A DNA stretch of 64,000 bases, taken from the NCBI RefSeq assembly GCF_963662885.1, contig NZ_OY760055.1, positions 196,001 through 260,000 on the forward strand, in the 5' to 3' direction. This DNA comes from an uncultured Pseudodesulfovibrio sp. (GTDB taxonomy: Bacteria; Desulfobacterota; Desulfovibrionia; Desulfovibrionales; Desulfovibrionaceae). Every line of letters begins with the position of its first letter. The first letter of the stretch is position 1. The notes under the pieces were generated by a model, which was not told the DNA's origin, made no database searches, and saw only the letters and a program-made list of their open reading frames with translations. Shown piece after piece: positions 27,750 through 35,325 of the stretch. Both the position numbers and the translations under genes were made by a program.

Positions 27750-28277
27750 TTATTTGTCTCCGGCGGGTTTGGCCGGTGCTTTTTTGACAGTCTTCTTCTT
27801 GGCGGTCGTCTTTTTGGCCGCCGCTTTTTTGGCCGTAGGCTTTTTTGCCGCCGCTTTCGGGGCAGCCGCCTTGGCTGGGACGTCGGATACGGTTTTGGCA
27901 GGGGCCTCCGCCTTCTCGGCCATTGCCGGAGTCTTGGCGGGTTCCTTCGTTGCCGGGGGCCTAGCCTCTGTCTGCACCGCAGGGGCTCCGCCCTCGGGCT
28001 GAACAGCGGGCACCGTGGCGGGTTGCTTGTCTCCGATCTTCAGATCCTCGGAAGCGGCCTCGCTCCAGCTCAACTCGAAAGCGATCTTCTGCTTGTCCTT
28101 CTTGGTCTTGGCCTCCACCTTGATGGACACCTGGGGTGCAGGCTTCATGACCACGTGCTCTTCGCCGCTTTCCAACACGATGGTGCCGGAGCGGAAGCTT
28201 TTGGCCAAGTCTTCGATGTAGGACAAGGCGTCCTTGTATTCCAGGACCTTTTTGACACTGATTTTCTGCTTATCCAC
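27750..28277 (-). CDS. Amphi-Trp domain protein with Lys/Ala-rich histone-like tail
   Basis: A 175-residue protein. Residues ~1-72 are an amphi-Trp domain (YIEDLAKSFRSGTIVLES, closing FELSW). After a Pro/Ala/Glu linker (~85-135) the last ~40 residues are almost only Lys, Ala, Thr and Pro (AAKKPTAKKAAAKKTTAKKK), like the tail of bacterial histone H1-type proteins. The start is GTG at 28277 with a perfect GGAGG 8 nt upstream; the in-frame ATG at 28310 lacks such a site and overlaps the previous gene. The tail predicts DNA, RNA or membrane binding. Confidence 0.82.
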   Translation of the reverse strand: MDKQKISVKKVLEYKDALSYIEDLAKSFRSGTIVLESGEEHVVMKPAPQVSIKVEAKTKKDKQKIAFELSWSEAASEDLKIGDKQPATVPAVQPEGGAPAVQTEARPPATKEPAKTPAMAEKAEAPAKTVSDVPAKAAAPKAAAKKPTAKKAAAKKTTAKKKTVKKAPAKPAGDK

Positions 28278-28303
28278 GTTCGCAACCTCCTTTGGGTTGG
28301 CCG

Positions 28304-29488
28304 TCAGCACAGCGACAGTAAAAATTCGCTCAACGCATGTCCGTCGATGTTCGGTCCGCTCTGTTCCGTGACCAGCGGGGCGTCTATCACGGTGAAACCG
28401 CGCTCTTCGAGGCGCTTCTTGTCGATGCCGCCCGTGTATTCGCCGTTTTTGGCGTCCACCAGGACGTAGCCGAGGACCTCGCCATCACCGGTCCCGGCGT
28501 CGGCGCGCAGGTGGCGGCACAGGACATCGGCCCGGTCGGCCACGGACATGCCCGGCGTCTCCGGGTCCGCCCCCGTGGACGGGACGAAGATCTTTGGGCA
28601 GGTGTTGGCGGCCACGGCCCGGCCCACGCCGTCCACCAGCAGGTTGGCCACGACACTGGAATAGAAGCTGCCCGGCGGGTAGCAGATCAGGTCCGCCTTG
28701 CCGATCCACTCCCTGGTCTTGTTGCGGATGGTCGTGCGCACGCGCTCCTCGGAATCCGGGGAGGCGGTCAGCCAGATGTCCTCGACGGGCGAGGCGAGCG
28801 GGGCGGACTCCTTGCCGGTGATCAGGTGCTGGCCCACGATGGTTTGGCCGTCGGTGAGGCGCACGGCCAGGTGCAGGTCCTTGTTCACGGTGGGCCGGAC
28901 CACGCCGCAGACCTGGACCAGCTTGGAAAAGAGATAGATGACCGGGTCGAGCTGGCGGCGGTTGGACAGATACCCGGCGGTCAGGACCAGGTTGCCGATG
29001 GACGCGCCCCTGAGATCGAAGCTGCCGGGCATGCGCTCCAGAAACTCATAGAAATGGTTGCGGATGATCTTGCGCATGGGGTCCGGGATGCGCCGGACAA
29101 GGGGATGCACTCCCGCGGCCATGGCGTCCAGTTCCCCGCGCAGGGCATCGGGCTCGCCATCCTTGGGCAGCCGGTTGGTGAACAGGCTGTATATTTCGGG
29201 ATTGCCTTTGACGGACTGGTCGGCCAGGGCCATGAGCCGATTGCGGATGTCGCCCACGGCGGGCATGGCGAACGCCTTGCGGATGACCGCCGAGCTGCCG
29301 CCCGAGTCGAACGGGGTGATCAGGTGGATGGAGTTGTGGGTGTAGCGGATGAGTTCACGGGAGGTGTCGCGCAACGCAGTACCACCGCTGAAGAAGAGCA
29401 CGGAAGGCCCCAGCTCTGGGGCCCGCCTGAACTGTTCCAGCTTGCGGGGGTCCGGGATGGTGACGTCCCTGGTGACTCGAATGCGCAC
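28304..29488 (-). CDS. GAK system CofD-like protein
   Basis: A 394-residue protein of the CofD / YvcK superfamily. CofD itself transfers 2-phospho-L-lactate in coenzyme F420 synthesis, while YvcK-type members bind nucleotide sugars. Recognisable parts are the N-terminal glycine loop VLFFSGGTALRDTSREL, PFDSGGSSAVIRKAF, GASIGNLVLTAGYL and ADLICYPPGSFYSSV. I recognise it as the form found in GAK operons. The start is GTG at 29488 with GGAGCG upstream; the long open frame further upstream is antisense to the kinase gene. The true reaction in the GAK system is unknown. Confidence 0.85.
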   Translation of the reverse strand: MRIRVTRDVTIPDPRKLEQFRRAPELGPSVLFFSGGTALRDTSRELIRYTHNSIHLITPFDSGGSSAVIRKAFAMPAVGDIRNRLMALADQSVKGNPEIYSLFTNRLPKDGEPDALRGELDAMAAGVHPLVRRIPDPMRKIIRNHFYEFLERMPGSFDLRGASIGNLVLTAGYLSNRRQLDPVIYLFSKLVQVCGVVRPTVNKDLHLAVRLTDGQTIVGQHLITGKESAPLASPVEDIWLTASPDSEERVRTTIRNKTREWIGKADLICYPPGSFYSSVVANLLVDGVGRAVAANTCPKIFVPSTGADPETPGMSVADRADVLCRHLRADAGTGDGEVLGYVLVDAKNGEYTGGIDKKRLEERGFTVIDAPLVTEQSGPNIDGHALSEFLLSLC

Positions 29489-29499
29489 TGTCCGCTCCG

Positions 29500-30597
29500 T
29501 CAATCGGCCGGAAGATGGCCGGTTTCCATGAAATGCAAACATACATCGGAAGCGCGGTCGAAGTCCACGCCTCCGGCTATCTCGATGATTTTTGTCCGCG
29601 CCAGCACCTCGGCGTAGGCGTCGATGCCCGGATCGTCCTGCCGCGCCGGATTGTCGGGCAGGTAGAATAGCCCTGTGGACTTCATGAACGCGGGCAGAAG
29701 ATCCGTGCGTTCCCTGGGGTCCACAAAGGCGGCGCGCATGGGCGTGTCCTCGCGTTTCCAGTTGAGTATGACCAGCGCGTCCATGGGGCAGCGCAGCTCG
29801 AAACGGCCCGGTCCGTAGCACTCGTCGATGAGCGCGTCGTACTTGTGCTCCAGTTGCCACAGCTCTTCCGGCGGCATGGCCAGGCACTTTTCGCGCAGGT
29901 CCGGCTCCACGATGCGGCTCAGGTCCGGATTGTTCAGGGCCGTGCCCGGATTGATGCGCGGCTGCTTGGCCACCCCGTACATCATCAGGCCGTTGCCGTT
30001 GGGCTCGACCATGACCCGGTCGTTGGAGATGAACGTGGTTCCCTTGCTCATCAGGTGCAGGGCGAGGGTGGACTTGCCCGCGCCCGAGAACCCGGCCAGC
30101 GAGATGCCGCGTTCGCCCCAGCGTACGCCCGCGGCGTGACCCAGGAATCCGCCCCGATTGAGTTTCCACTCTATGAAGCGGTTGTTGACGAAATTGATGA
30201 CCTGGTTGGAGTTGGCCAGACACGGACCCACGGCCACGTTCTCGCCTTCACCAAAGAGAAAGTGCATGCCGGTCAGCCGCTTGCGGACCATACGCCCGTC
30301 GGGAAGATCGACCCACTCCTCCTTGATCTTGTTCTTGCCGGGATCGGGCTTCTTGACGTTGAACGTCAGCCCGCATTCCACGTCCGGACATTCGTGGGCA
30401 GAGATGACGATCTGCGGTTCGCCCTCGCCGGTGACGAATTCCTTGAAATAGTCGGCCAGGGCGTCGTTCAACTCGTTCGTGGAACTCATGACCCGGATGC
30501 GGCAGCCGCCCAGATCAAGAAAGAGTTCCCGTTCGGCCGGGCAGGCCGATTTCACGGTCTCGGCCAGCTCCTTGCGGGTCGTGCCGGTCAGCTTCAT
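29500..30597 (-). CDS. HprK-related kinase of the GAK system
   Basis: A 365-residue protein related to the C-terminal kinase domain of HPr kinase/phosphorylase. The P-loop is GFSGAGKSTLALHL (~168-181), followed by FISNDRVMVEP, matching the HprK strand with its acidic residues. The N-terminal ~140 residues are not the usual HprK domain. No HPr or PTS gene is nearby, so it probably phosphorylates a protein of this operon; this is inference. The ATG at 30597 overlaps the ATP-grasp stop as ATGA. Confidence 0.87.
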   Translation of the reverse strand: MKLTGTTRKELAETVKSACPAERELFLDLGGCRIRVMSSTNELNDALADYFKEFVTGEGEPQIVISAHECPDVECGLTFNVKKPDPGKNKIKEEWVDLPDGRMVRKRLTGMHFLFGEGENVAVGPCLANSNQVINFVNNRFIEWKLNRGGFLGHAAGVRWGERGISLAGFSGAGKSTLALHLMSKGTTFISNDRVMVEPNGNGLMMYGVAKQPRINPGTALNNPDLSRIVEPDLREKCLAMPPEELWQLEHKYDALIDECYGPGRFELRCPMDALVILNWKREDTPMRAAFVDPRERTDLLPAFMKSTGLFYLPDNPARQDDPGIDAYAEVLARTKIIEIAGGVDFDRASDVCLHFMETGHLPAD

Positions 30598-31466
30598 TTG
30601 AGTCTCTCCATGACATAATCCACGTAGCGTGCGGCGGCGTCGATGCCGCTGGTCTCCTGAATACCCCGGAAGCCTCCGAACACGGAGACCTCGAAGACGT
30701 ACGGGCCGTCGTCAGTGATGGCCACGTCCACGCAGGTGAAGTCGAGGTTGAAGTCGGCCTGCGCCTTGCGGGCCAGTTCGATGATCTCGGGCGCGGGTTC
30801 GTAGGGTCGGTACTTGCCGCCCGAAGCCGTTGTCGTGTTCCACGCCCCGTTGGTCTTGCACCGGGCGTAGGTGGTCAGGTACTCGCCGCCCAAAAAGGCG
30901 ATGCCCAGGTCCAGGTCGCCCAGGTTGATGGTTTTCTGGATGTACATGATCGGGTGCTCGGCCCGGTATTCCTCGATGGCCGCCCGAGCGTCGGGACCGT
31001 TTTTCAGCACGAACATGCCGCGCGCCTTGGAGGTATAGAGCGGTTTGAACACGGCCTCGCCGTAGTTTTCGAGCGCCACCAGCGCCTGATCCACGGACTC
31101 GGTGATGGTCGTGGGCGGCATGGGGATGCCCTTGAGCTGGAGGGAAATGGTGCAGGACAATCGGTCCAGTGCGCGCAGGATGGAGTAGGGCGAGCTGAAA
31201 ATCTTGAGGCCCTTCTCGTGCAGGAAGCGCAGGACCTCAAGGCGGTCCAGGAGGTCGGGGGAGTAGCGCGCGCCGATCTTCTTGATGATCAACGCGTCGA
31301 AGTCCGTCAGGTTGTGCCCGTTGTAGAAGGCGTTGCCCGAAGGCAGGTCCAGTCGCACGTCCTCCATGTTGATGAGCACGCGCTCGCCGCCGGTTTTCTC
31401 GGCCACGGTGTCCGCCAGTTTTTCGGAGGACCAGCCGCCCTCGATACCAATGACTCCTATCTTCAC
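30594..31466 (-). CDS. GAK system ATP-grasp enzyme
   Basis: A 290-residue ATP-grasp ligase resembling RimK-type enzymes that attach glutamate or similar amino acids to proteins or cofactors. Visible features are the N-terminal pre-ATP-grasp strand (MKIGVIGIEGGWSSEKL), an ATP-binding lysine region (AVFKPLYTSKARGMFVL) and the metal-binding end (VDVAITDDGPYVFEVS). The start is GTG at 31466 with GGAG 7 nt upstream. It is coupled to the HprK-related kinase, suggesting the two act on the same target. Confidence 0.87.
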   Translation of the reverse strand: MKIGVIGIEGGWSSEKLADTVAEKTGGERVLINMEDVRLDLPSGNAFYNGHNLTDFDALIIKKIGARYSPDLLDRLEVLRFLHEKGLKIFSSPYSILRALDRLSCTISLQLKGIPMPPTTITESVDQALVALENYGEAVFKPLYTSKARGMFVLKNGPDARAAIEEYRAEHPIMYIQKTINLGDLDLGIAFLGGEYLTTYARCKTNGAWNTTTASGGKYRPYEPAPEIIELARKAQADFNLDFTCVDVAITDDGPYVFEVSVFGGFRGIQETSGIDAAARYVDYVMERLK

Positions 31467-31485
31467 GAAACGGCTCCTTGATTGC

Positions 31486-33138
31486 CTAGTAGTAGAGGAC
31501 GTCTTCGGGCAGGGAGAATTGCTCCCAGGCCCCGCCCCGGTATTGCGCTATCTTTTCCAGCAGGAACATGGACCGGTTGTACATCTCCTTGGCGAACTTG
31601 TAGTTCAGCTCGAACCGGGTGGAGGTGTAGAAGCTGCGCGCCAGGGCGAAGGCCAGGCGCGCCTGGACCGTGGTGTCGCGATTGCGCTGGGCGAATTCGT
31701 TGATGAACCCGTAGAATTGCCGGATGACGGCGTTGATGCGGTCGCGGTGCTCCCGATCGAACAGCGGAACGCGGAAGTTGGAGACCAGAAAGACCGAGGC
31801 GTCCTGGATGTAGTCGAAGTCCCGCGAGCGGTACAGATCGATGTAGTGGATCTGCTGGGCCTCGTGGTTGTAGACCACGTTGTTGATGTTGAAATCCCCG
31901 TGAATGAATACCGAGAAGGGCGCTTCCAGCTCGTCCTCGGCGTTGGCGCAGGCCGCTAGCAACGCTTCGGTGGAGCAGACCTCGGCCCCGCCCAGGGACT
32001 TGGGGGTGCGCCAGAACTCGGGGTGGGTCTGGAGCACGCCTTCCAGCCGGGACTGTATCTGCCACATGTAGTTGGTCTTGATAGGCAGATCGACCATGGT
32101 CTTGGTCCAGGTCTCGATGACGGTGTTTTCCAGGATGAACAGGGCGTTGCGGACCAGCTCGTCGTCTCCGGAAAGGATTACCTCGTCCAGCGTGCAGCCG
32201 TTGAGGAACTCCACCAGCATGGACCCCTTGTCCGCGTCCTCATGGAAGCCGTAGATGTCCGCCACCAGGTCCGGGAAAAGCTGTTTCCAGCGCTGGATGG
32301 ACTCCCGCTCCTTGCGGATCTTCTCCAGATTGCCTTCCTTGTAGATAGACCCCCGCTTTTTCTCCTCGGAGGTCAGCTCGGCTTCGCGCTGCTCCACCTT
32401 GCCGATGCGACAGCCCGACCGGGTGCCCCAGATGGCGCTGAAGTCGATGTCGGAAAAGGAGTCGCTGAACCCGGATTTGGTCAGGGTCTGCTGCAGGGCC
32501 TCGAACTGTTCGATCTTGATGCGCTCGCCAAGCAGGGAGAAGATGATCGCCTCGCCGATGTTCAGCAGCGCGTCGCCCACCCGTTCGAAATACCGGAAGA
32601 TGAACAGCACCGTGACCAGGGACTGCGCGTCGCGGCCCAGGCCCATCTCGTTCATGACCCGGTCGAAACGGACTTTGTACACATTGTCGAGCATGGGCTC
32701 GGCCTTGCAGATGTACAGGGCCTTGGACATGTCCTCGTTGTGGTAGGCTTCCAGGATGGCGCCCAGCCGTGAGAGCATGATCTCGAAGACCTCTCCGTAG
32801 TCGTAGCGTTGTACGAAGGATTGGTCATCCAGATATTGCATCTGCTTGACGATGTTGACGAAATAGTCCGCGATCTTCTCCAGGTTCACACAGATGACCT
32901 GGATGGCCCGGATCTTGTTCAACTGGCGTTTGTCCAGGGAATGGTCCAGGTGGATGCGCGAGTAGCACTTGTTCTCGATGATCGTCTTGAGGTTGTCGAT
33001 GTAGTCGTCGCGCGAAGTGATCTTGGCGTACCGCTTGCGTGACGGCGCATCCATGAACTTCTGCGTGGAACGGGCCTGATTCTCCACTTCGAAGACGATG
33101 AACTTGAAGTTCTCGTCCAGTCCTTCGAATGTCATCAT
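31486..33138 (-). CDS. PhoU-like / aminoglycoside-phosphotransferase-fold fusion protein
   Basis: A 550-residue protein. The N-terminal ~230 residues are helical and PhoU-like (IRAIQVICVNLEKIADYF and FRYFERVGDALLNIGEA carry the paired helix E-x-x-x-D motifs). The C-terminal part has the APH-type kinase catalytic loop HGDFNINNVVYN and the metal site YIDLYRS (~410-440). The N-lobe lysine and glutamate are less clear. It probably phosphorylates a small molecule or protein, gated by the PhoU-like module. Two tandem ATGs (33138, 33135) are possible starts; the site is weak. It follows an amphi-Trp gene by 4 nt. Confidence 0.8.
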   Translation of the reverse strand: MMTFEGLDENFKFIVFEVENQARSTQKFMDAPSRKRYAKITSRDDYIDNLKTIIENKCYSRIHLDHSLDKRQLNKIRAIQVICVNLEKIADYFVNIVKQMQYLDDQSFVQRYDYGEVFEIMLSRLGAILEAYHNEDMSKALYICKAEPMLDNVYKVRFDRVMNEMGLGRDAQSLVTVLFIFRYFERVGDALLNIGEAIIFSLLGERIKIEQFEALQQTLTKSGFSDSFSDIDFSAIWGTRSGCRIGKVEQREAELTSEEKKRGSIYKEGNLEKIRKERESIQRWKQLFPDLVADIYGFHEDADKGSMLVEFLNGCTLDEVILSGDDELVRNALFILENTVIETWTKTMVDLPIKTNYMWQIQSRLEGVLQTHPEFWRTPKSLGGAEVCSTEALLAACANAEDELEAPFSVFIHGDFNINNVVYNHEAQQIHYIDLYRSRDFDYIQDASVFLVSNFRVPLFDREHRDRINAVIRQFYGFINEFAQRNRDTTVQARLAFALARSFYTSTRFELNYKFAKEMYNRSMFLLEKIAQYRGGAWEQFSLPEDVLYY

Positions 33139-33142
33139 TGGT

Positions 33143-33409
33143 TCAGCTGACCTTGAGGAAGGCGTCTTCCGACGGCTGGATGGAGGGGGCGTCTTTCCAG
33201 GACACCTTGATGGAGAGCTTGTTCTCAGCTCCCTTTTTCTTTGCCTTCACGGTGAAGTTGAGCAGTCCCTGCGGCGCCAGGTGGATCTCGTCGCCGTTGG
33301 TGGACAGGTCGATGGAGTGTTTTTCAAACCCTTCGATCAGGGATTCGAGGAAGTCCTTGATGGACTCGCAGTCCTGGAGAGAATCGAACACGAATTTTTC
33401 TTCTGCCAT
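33143..33409 (-). CDS. Amphi-Trp domain protein, minimal form (88 aa)
   Basis: The shortest amphi-Trp protein of the operon, with almost no extension: helix SIKDFLESLIEGFEKHSI, basic strand FTVKAKKK and the closing SIKVSW tryptophan, then a short tail. AAGGAT precedes the ATG at 33409. It lies between the PHP-like gene and the PhoU fusion with gaps of 18 and 4 nt. The function is unknown. Confidence 0.82.
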   Translation of the reverse strand: MAEEKFVFDSLQDCESIKDFLESLIEGFEKHSIDLSTNGDEIHLAPQGLLNFTVKAKKKGAENKLSIKVSWKDAPSIQPSEDAFLKVS

Positions 33410-33427
33410 GGGGGTATCCTTGCCTGC

Positions 33428-34594
33428 CTATCCCGCCAGGCGGGCTTTGTACTCCTTGATCACAGAGCGTCTGGAGATGTTGTTGACGATGAGTTTCTTG
33501 CGGATGCGCAGGTCGTCCCAGGCCGGCTGGTAGCCGATTTCCCGGGCCGCCTTTTCCGTTTCCTGCTGGTCCACGGGCTTGGTCTTCTCGCCCATGTGGC
33601 AGTCGTCGCCCATGAAGATGAGCTTGTCCCTGCGTGACGCGCGCCGCCCGTTCTGCTCGTTGACCACGGAGATCAGAAACTCCGTGTATTCCTGCGACTG
33701 CGGGTTCCAGACCTCGATGCCGTCCACGTCGTAGTCGCGCAGCAAAATGGGCCAGAACTGTTCCGGGTGGGGGATGACGACGCATCCGCCCAGGGATCGG
33801 ACCTCTTCGATGACCTCGCTGGCCCGGTAGAAAAAGGACAGGTTGAACCCTTCCTTGACCAGCTTCTTGACCGCCTTGAGATACGCCTGGATGCGGTCCG
33901 TGGCGTTGTCGCCCAGCTCCGCGCGCATGGCGTCGAACCAGTTGCGCAGCAGCTTGTTCTTGACCGACATGCGCGGAACGTCCGTCCAGTGCTTATCCAG
34001 TAATTGCTCTATCTTGGAGACGTTGATCCGTACGAAATCGATAAGTTCACGATCGGCGCCCGTGGACTTGGCCGCGCGTTCGATGCGCGCCTCGTCCGGC
34101 TTCGTGATGGTGTGCATGAACTCGAACAGTTGCCCCGAGCGGTACTTGAAGGTGTGGGCCAGCATGGACTTGAGCACGCCCGCGTCCTGGACCCGCTCGT
34201 TGGCGAAGTGCAGCAGCAGCTGGACCTTGCGGTTGAACCCGGAGGAGAAGCAATCGACCTCCACCCCGGTGTAGCCGTCCCAGCTCAGGAGCTCGTTGTG
34301 CTGGGTGGGGATGAGCAACTCGTCCGTGCGGTTGGGAAACATGGCGTCCACCCGGGCACGGATGTGCTCCATGGGCACGAACTCCGGGTGCCAGTGCGCG
34401 GCCAGGAGGACCTCCTGGCGCACGAACACGTTTTTGGGCGAGACAACCTGCTCGATCTGCCACGGTTCGAGGTCCGTGGAGACCACGGCGAAAAACCGCT
34501 TCTCGTCGGCCTCGGTGATTTCCTCGGTGGCCTCTACCGGGATGGTCCGGCAGTCGCAGGTCTTGGGGTCGTTCTTGATCAGTTTCATGGGCAT
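33428..34594 (-). CDS. PHP-domain-like putative metallohydrolase (GAK operon)
   Basis: A 388-residue protein whose histidine pattern fits a PHP-type metal-dependent phosphoesterase: AAHWHPEFVPMEHI (~65-78, H-x-H), GGCVVIPHPEQFWP (~280) and IFMGDDCHMGEK (~336, D-x-H). The middle ~130 residues are helical. Members of this fold hydrolyse phosphate mono- or diesters. Within the operon it would oppose the kinases, an inference from context only. The start may be 34594 or the second Met at 34588; neither has a strong site. Confidence 0.75.
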   Translation of the reverse strand: MPMKLIKNDPKTCDCRTIPVEATEEITEADEKRFFAVVSTDLEPWQIEQVVSPKNVFVRQEVLLAAHWHPEFVPMEHIRARVDAMFPNRTDELLIPTQHNELLSWDGYTGVEVDCFSSGFNRKVQLLLHFANERVQDAGVLKSMLAHTFKYRSGQLFEFMHTITKPDEARIERAAKSTGADRELIDFVRINVSKIEQLLDKHWTDVPRMSVKNKLLRNWFDAMRAELGDNATDRIQAYLKAVKKLVKEGFNLSFFYRASEVIEEVRSLGGCVVIPHPEQFWPILLRDYDVDGIEVWNPQSQEYTEFLISVVNEQNGRRASRRDKLIFMGDDCHMGEKTKPVDQQETEKAAREIGYQPAWDDLRIRKKLIVNNISRRSVIKEYKARLAG

Positions 34595-34612
34595 TGTCCG
34601 GGGTCGGGTGTT

Positions 34613-35137
34613 TCAGTCGTACTTGGCGTGGCAGCGGCTCTTTTCGTGGACCAGGGCGTCCACGGCCGCGTGCATCCGCACCAGATCCTCGGACTCGAAG
34701 GCCGCCTTGAGCTCGGCGCAGACGTTGCTGTAACTCTCGTAGTATTCGTCCCCGTAGCCGGGGTAGGTGACCATCAGGGCCGAGTCCGCCAGGAAGGCAT
34801 CCACCGCATCCTTGGGCGGCATGATGCCGTCGTGGGCCATCTTGACCAGCAGCTTGAAGCTGGTGCGCATGCGCTTCTTGAGGTCCTTGTACTTGGGCTT
34901 GACGACCTCGCCGTCCTCGCCCACAACCTCGGGCGCGCACGGCTTGGCGGCTTTGAACTTGGCCTTCAGGCTGATCTGTCCGTATTCGTTCTTCACGCCG
35001 ATCTTGATCTTGCGGAAGTCGTCCACGCAGGCGAATTCGTCGTGGCCCCCGTTCTCCACGGCATCGGCCAGCTCGCGAAAGAAGGCGGCCAGCTCCTTGG
35101 GATCGAGGTATTTGCTGATTGTCATGTCGTTGCTCAT
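34613..35137 (-). CDS. GAK system XXXCH protein
   Basis: A 174-residue protein, first gene of the operon, with AAGGGAG before the ATG at 35137. The C terminus ends in SRCHAKYD, the CH motif for which this GAK family is named (a haem-site-like CH without the first Cys). The N-terminal ~85 residues follow the amphi-Trp pattern (FFRELADAVENGG, then charged strands ending LKAKF) but the Trp is missing. The C-terminal half is helical. The 188-bp gap upstream is divergent with the nucleotidase gene and should hold the operon promoter. Confidence 0.83.
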   Translation of the reverse strand: MSNDMTISKYLDPKELAAFFRELADAVENGGHDEFACVDDFRKIKIGVKNEYGQISLKAKFKAAKPCAPEVVGEDGEVVKPKYKDLKKRMRTSFKLLVKMAHDGIMPPKDAVDAFLADSALMVTYPGYGDEYYESYSNVCAELKAAFESEDLVRMHAAVDALVHEKSRCHAKYD

Positions 35138-35325
35138 GGAAATCTCCCTTGGAAAATAAGTGTTAAGACCATACCGGGAAAAAGCTTCGCAATACAATGC
35201 GCGTTTCTGAATTGTCACAATTGTTCACACAGTCGGCGGCAGGCGAGACGCCTTTAGCCGAGGGGCGCAGCCATTCCATTTTGATGGAAATGCTGGTACC
35301 CAGTCGGTAATAGCCGGAGGTTTTC

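Noticed and set aside
31496..31703. Short Arg-rich open frames on the strand opposite the GAK genes.
   Set aside because: No ribosome binding sites and antisense to clear domains; composition is typical of GC-rich shadows.
34613..35137. A c-type cytochrome, from the CH motif at the C terminus.
   Set aside because: The motif is SRCH without the first cysteine of CxxCH, and there is no signal peptide.
35211..35231. A CRP/FNR-like site (TTGTCACAA then TTGTTCACA) between the GAK operon and the nucleotidase gene.
   Set aside because: The TCACA half-sites are in direct, not inverted, orientation, so it does not form a standard dimer site.
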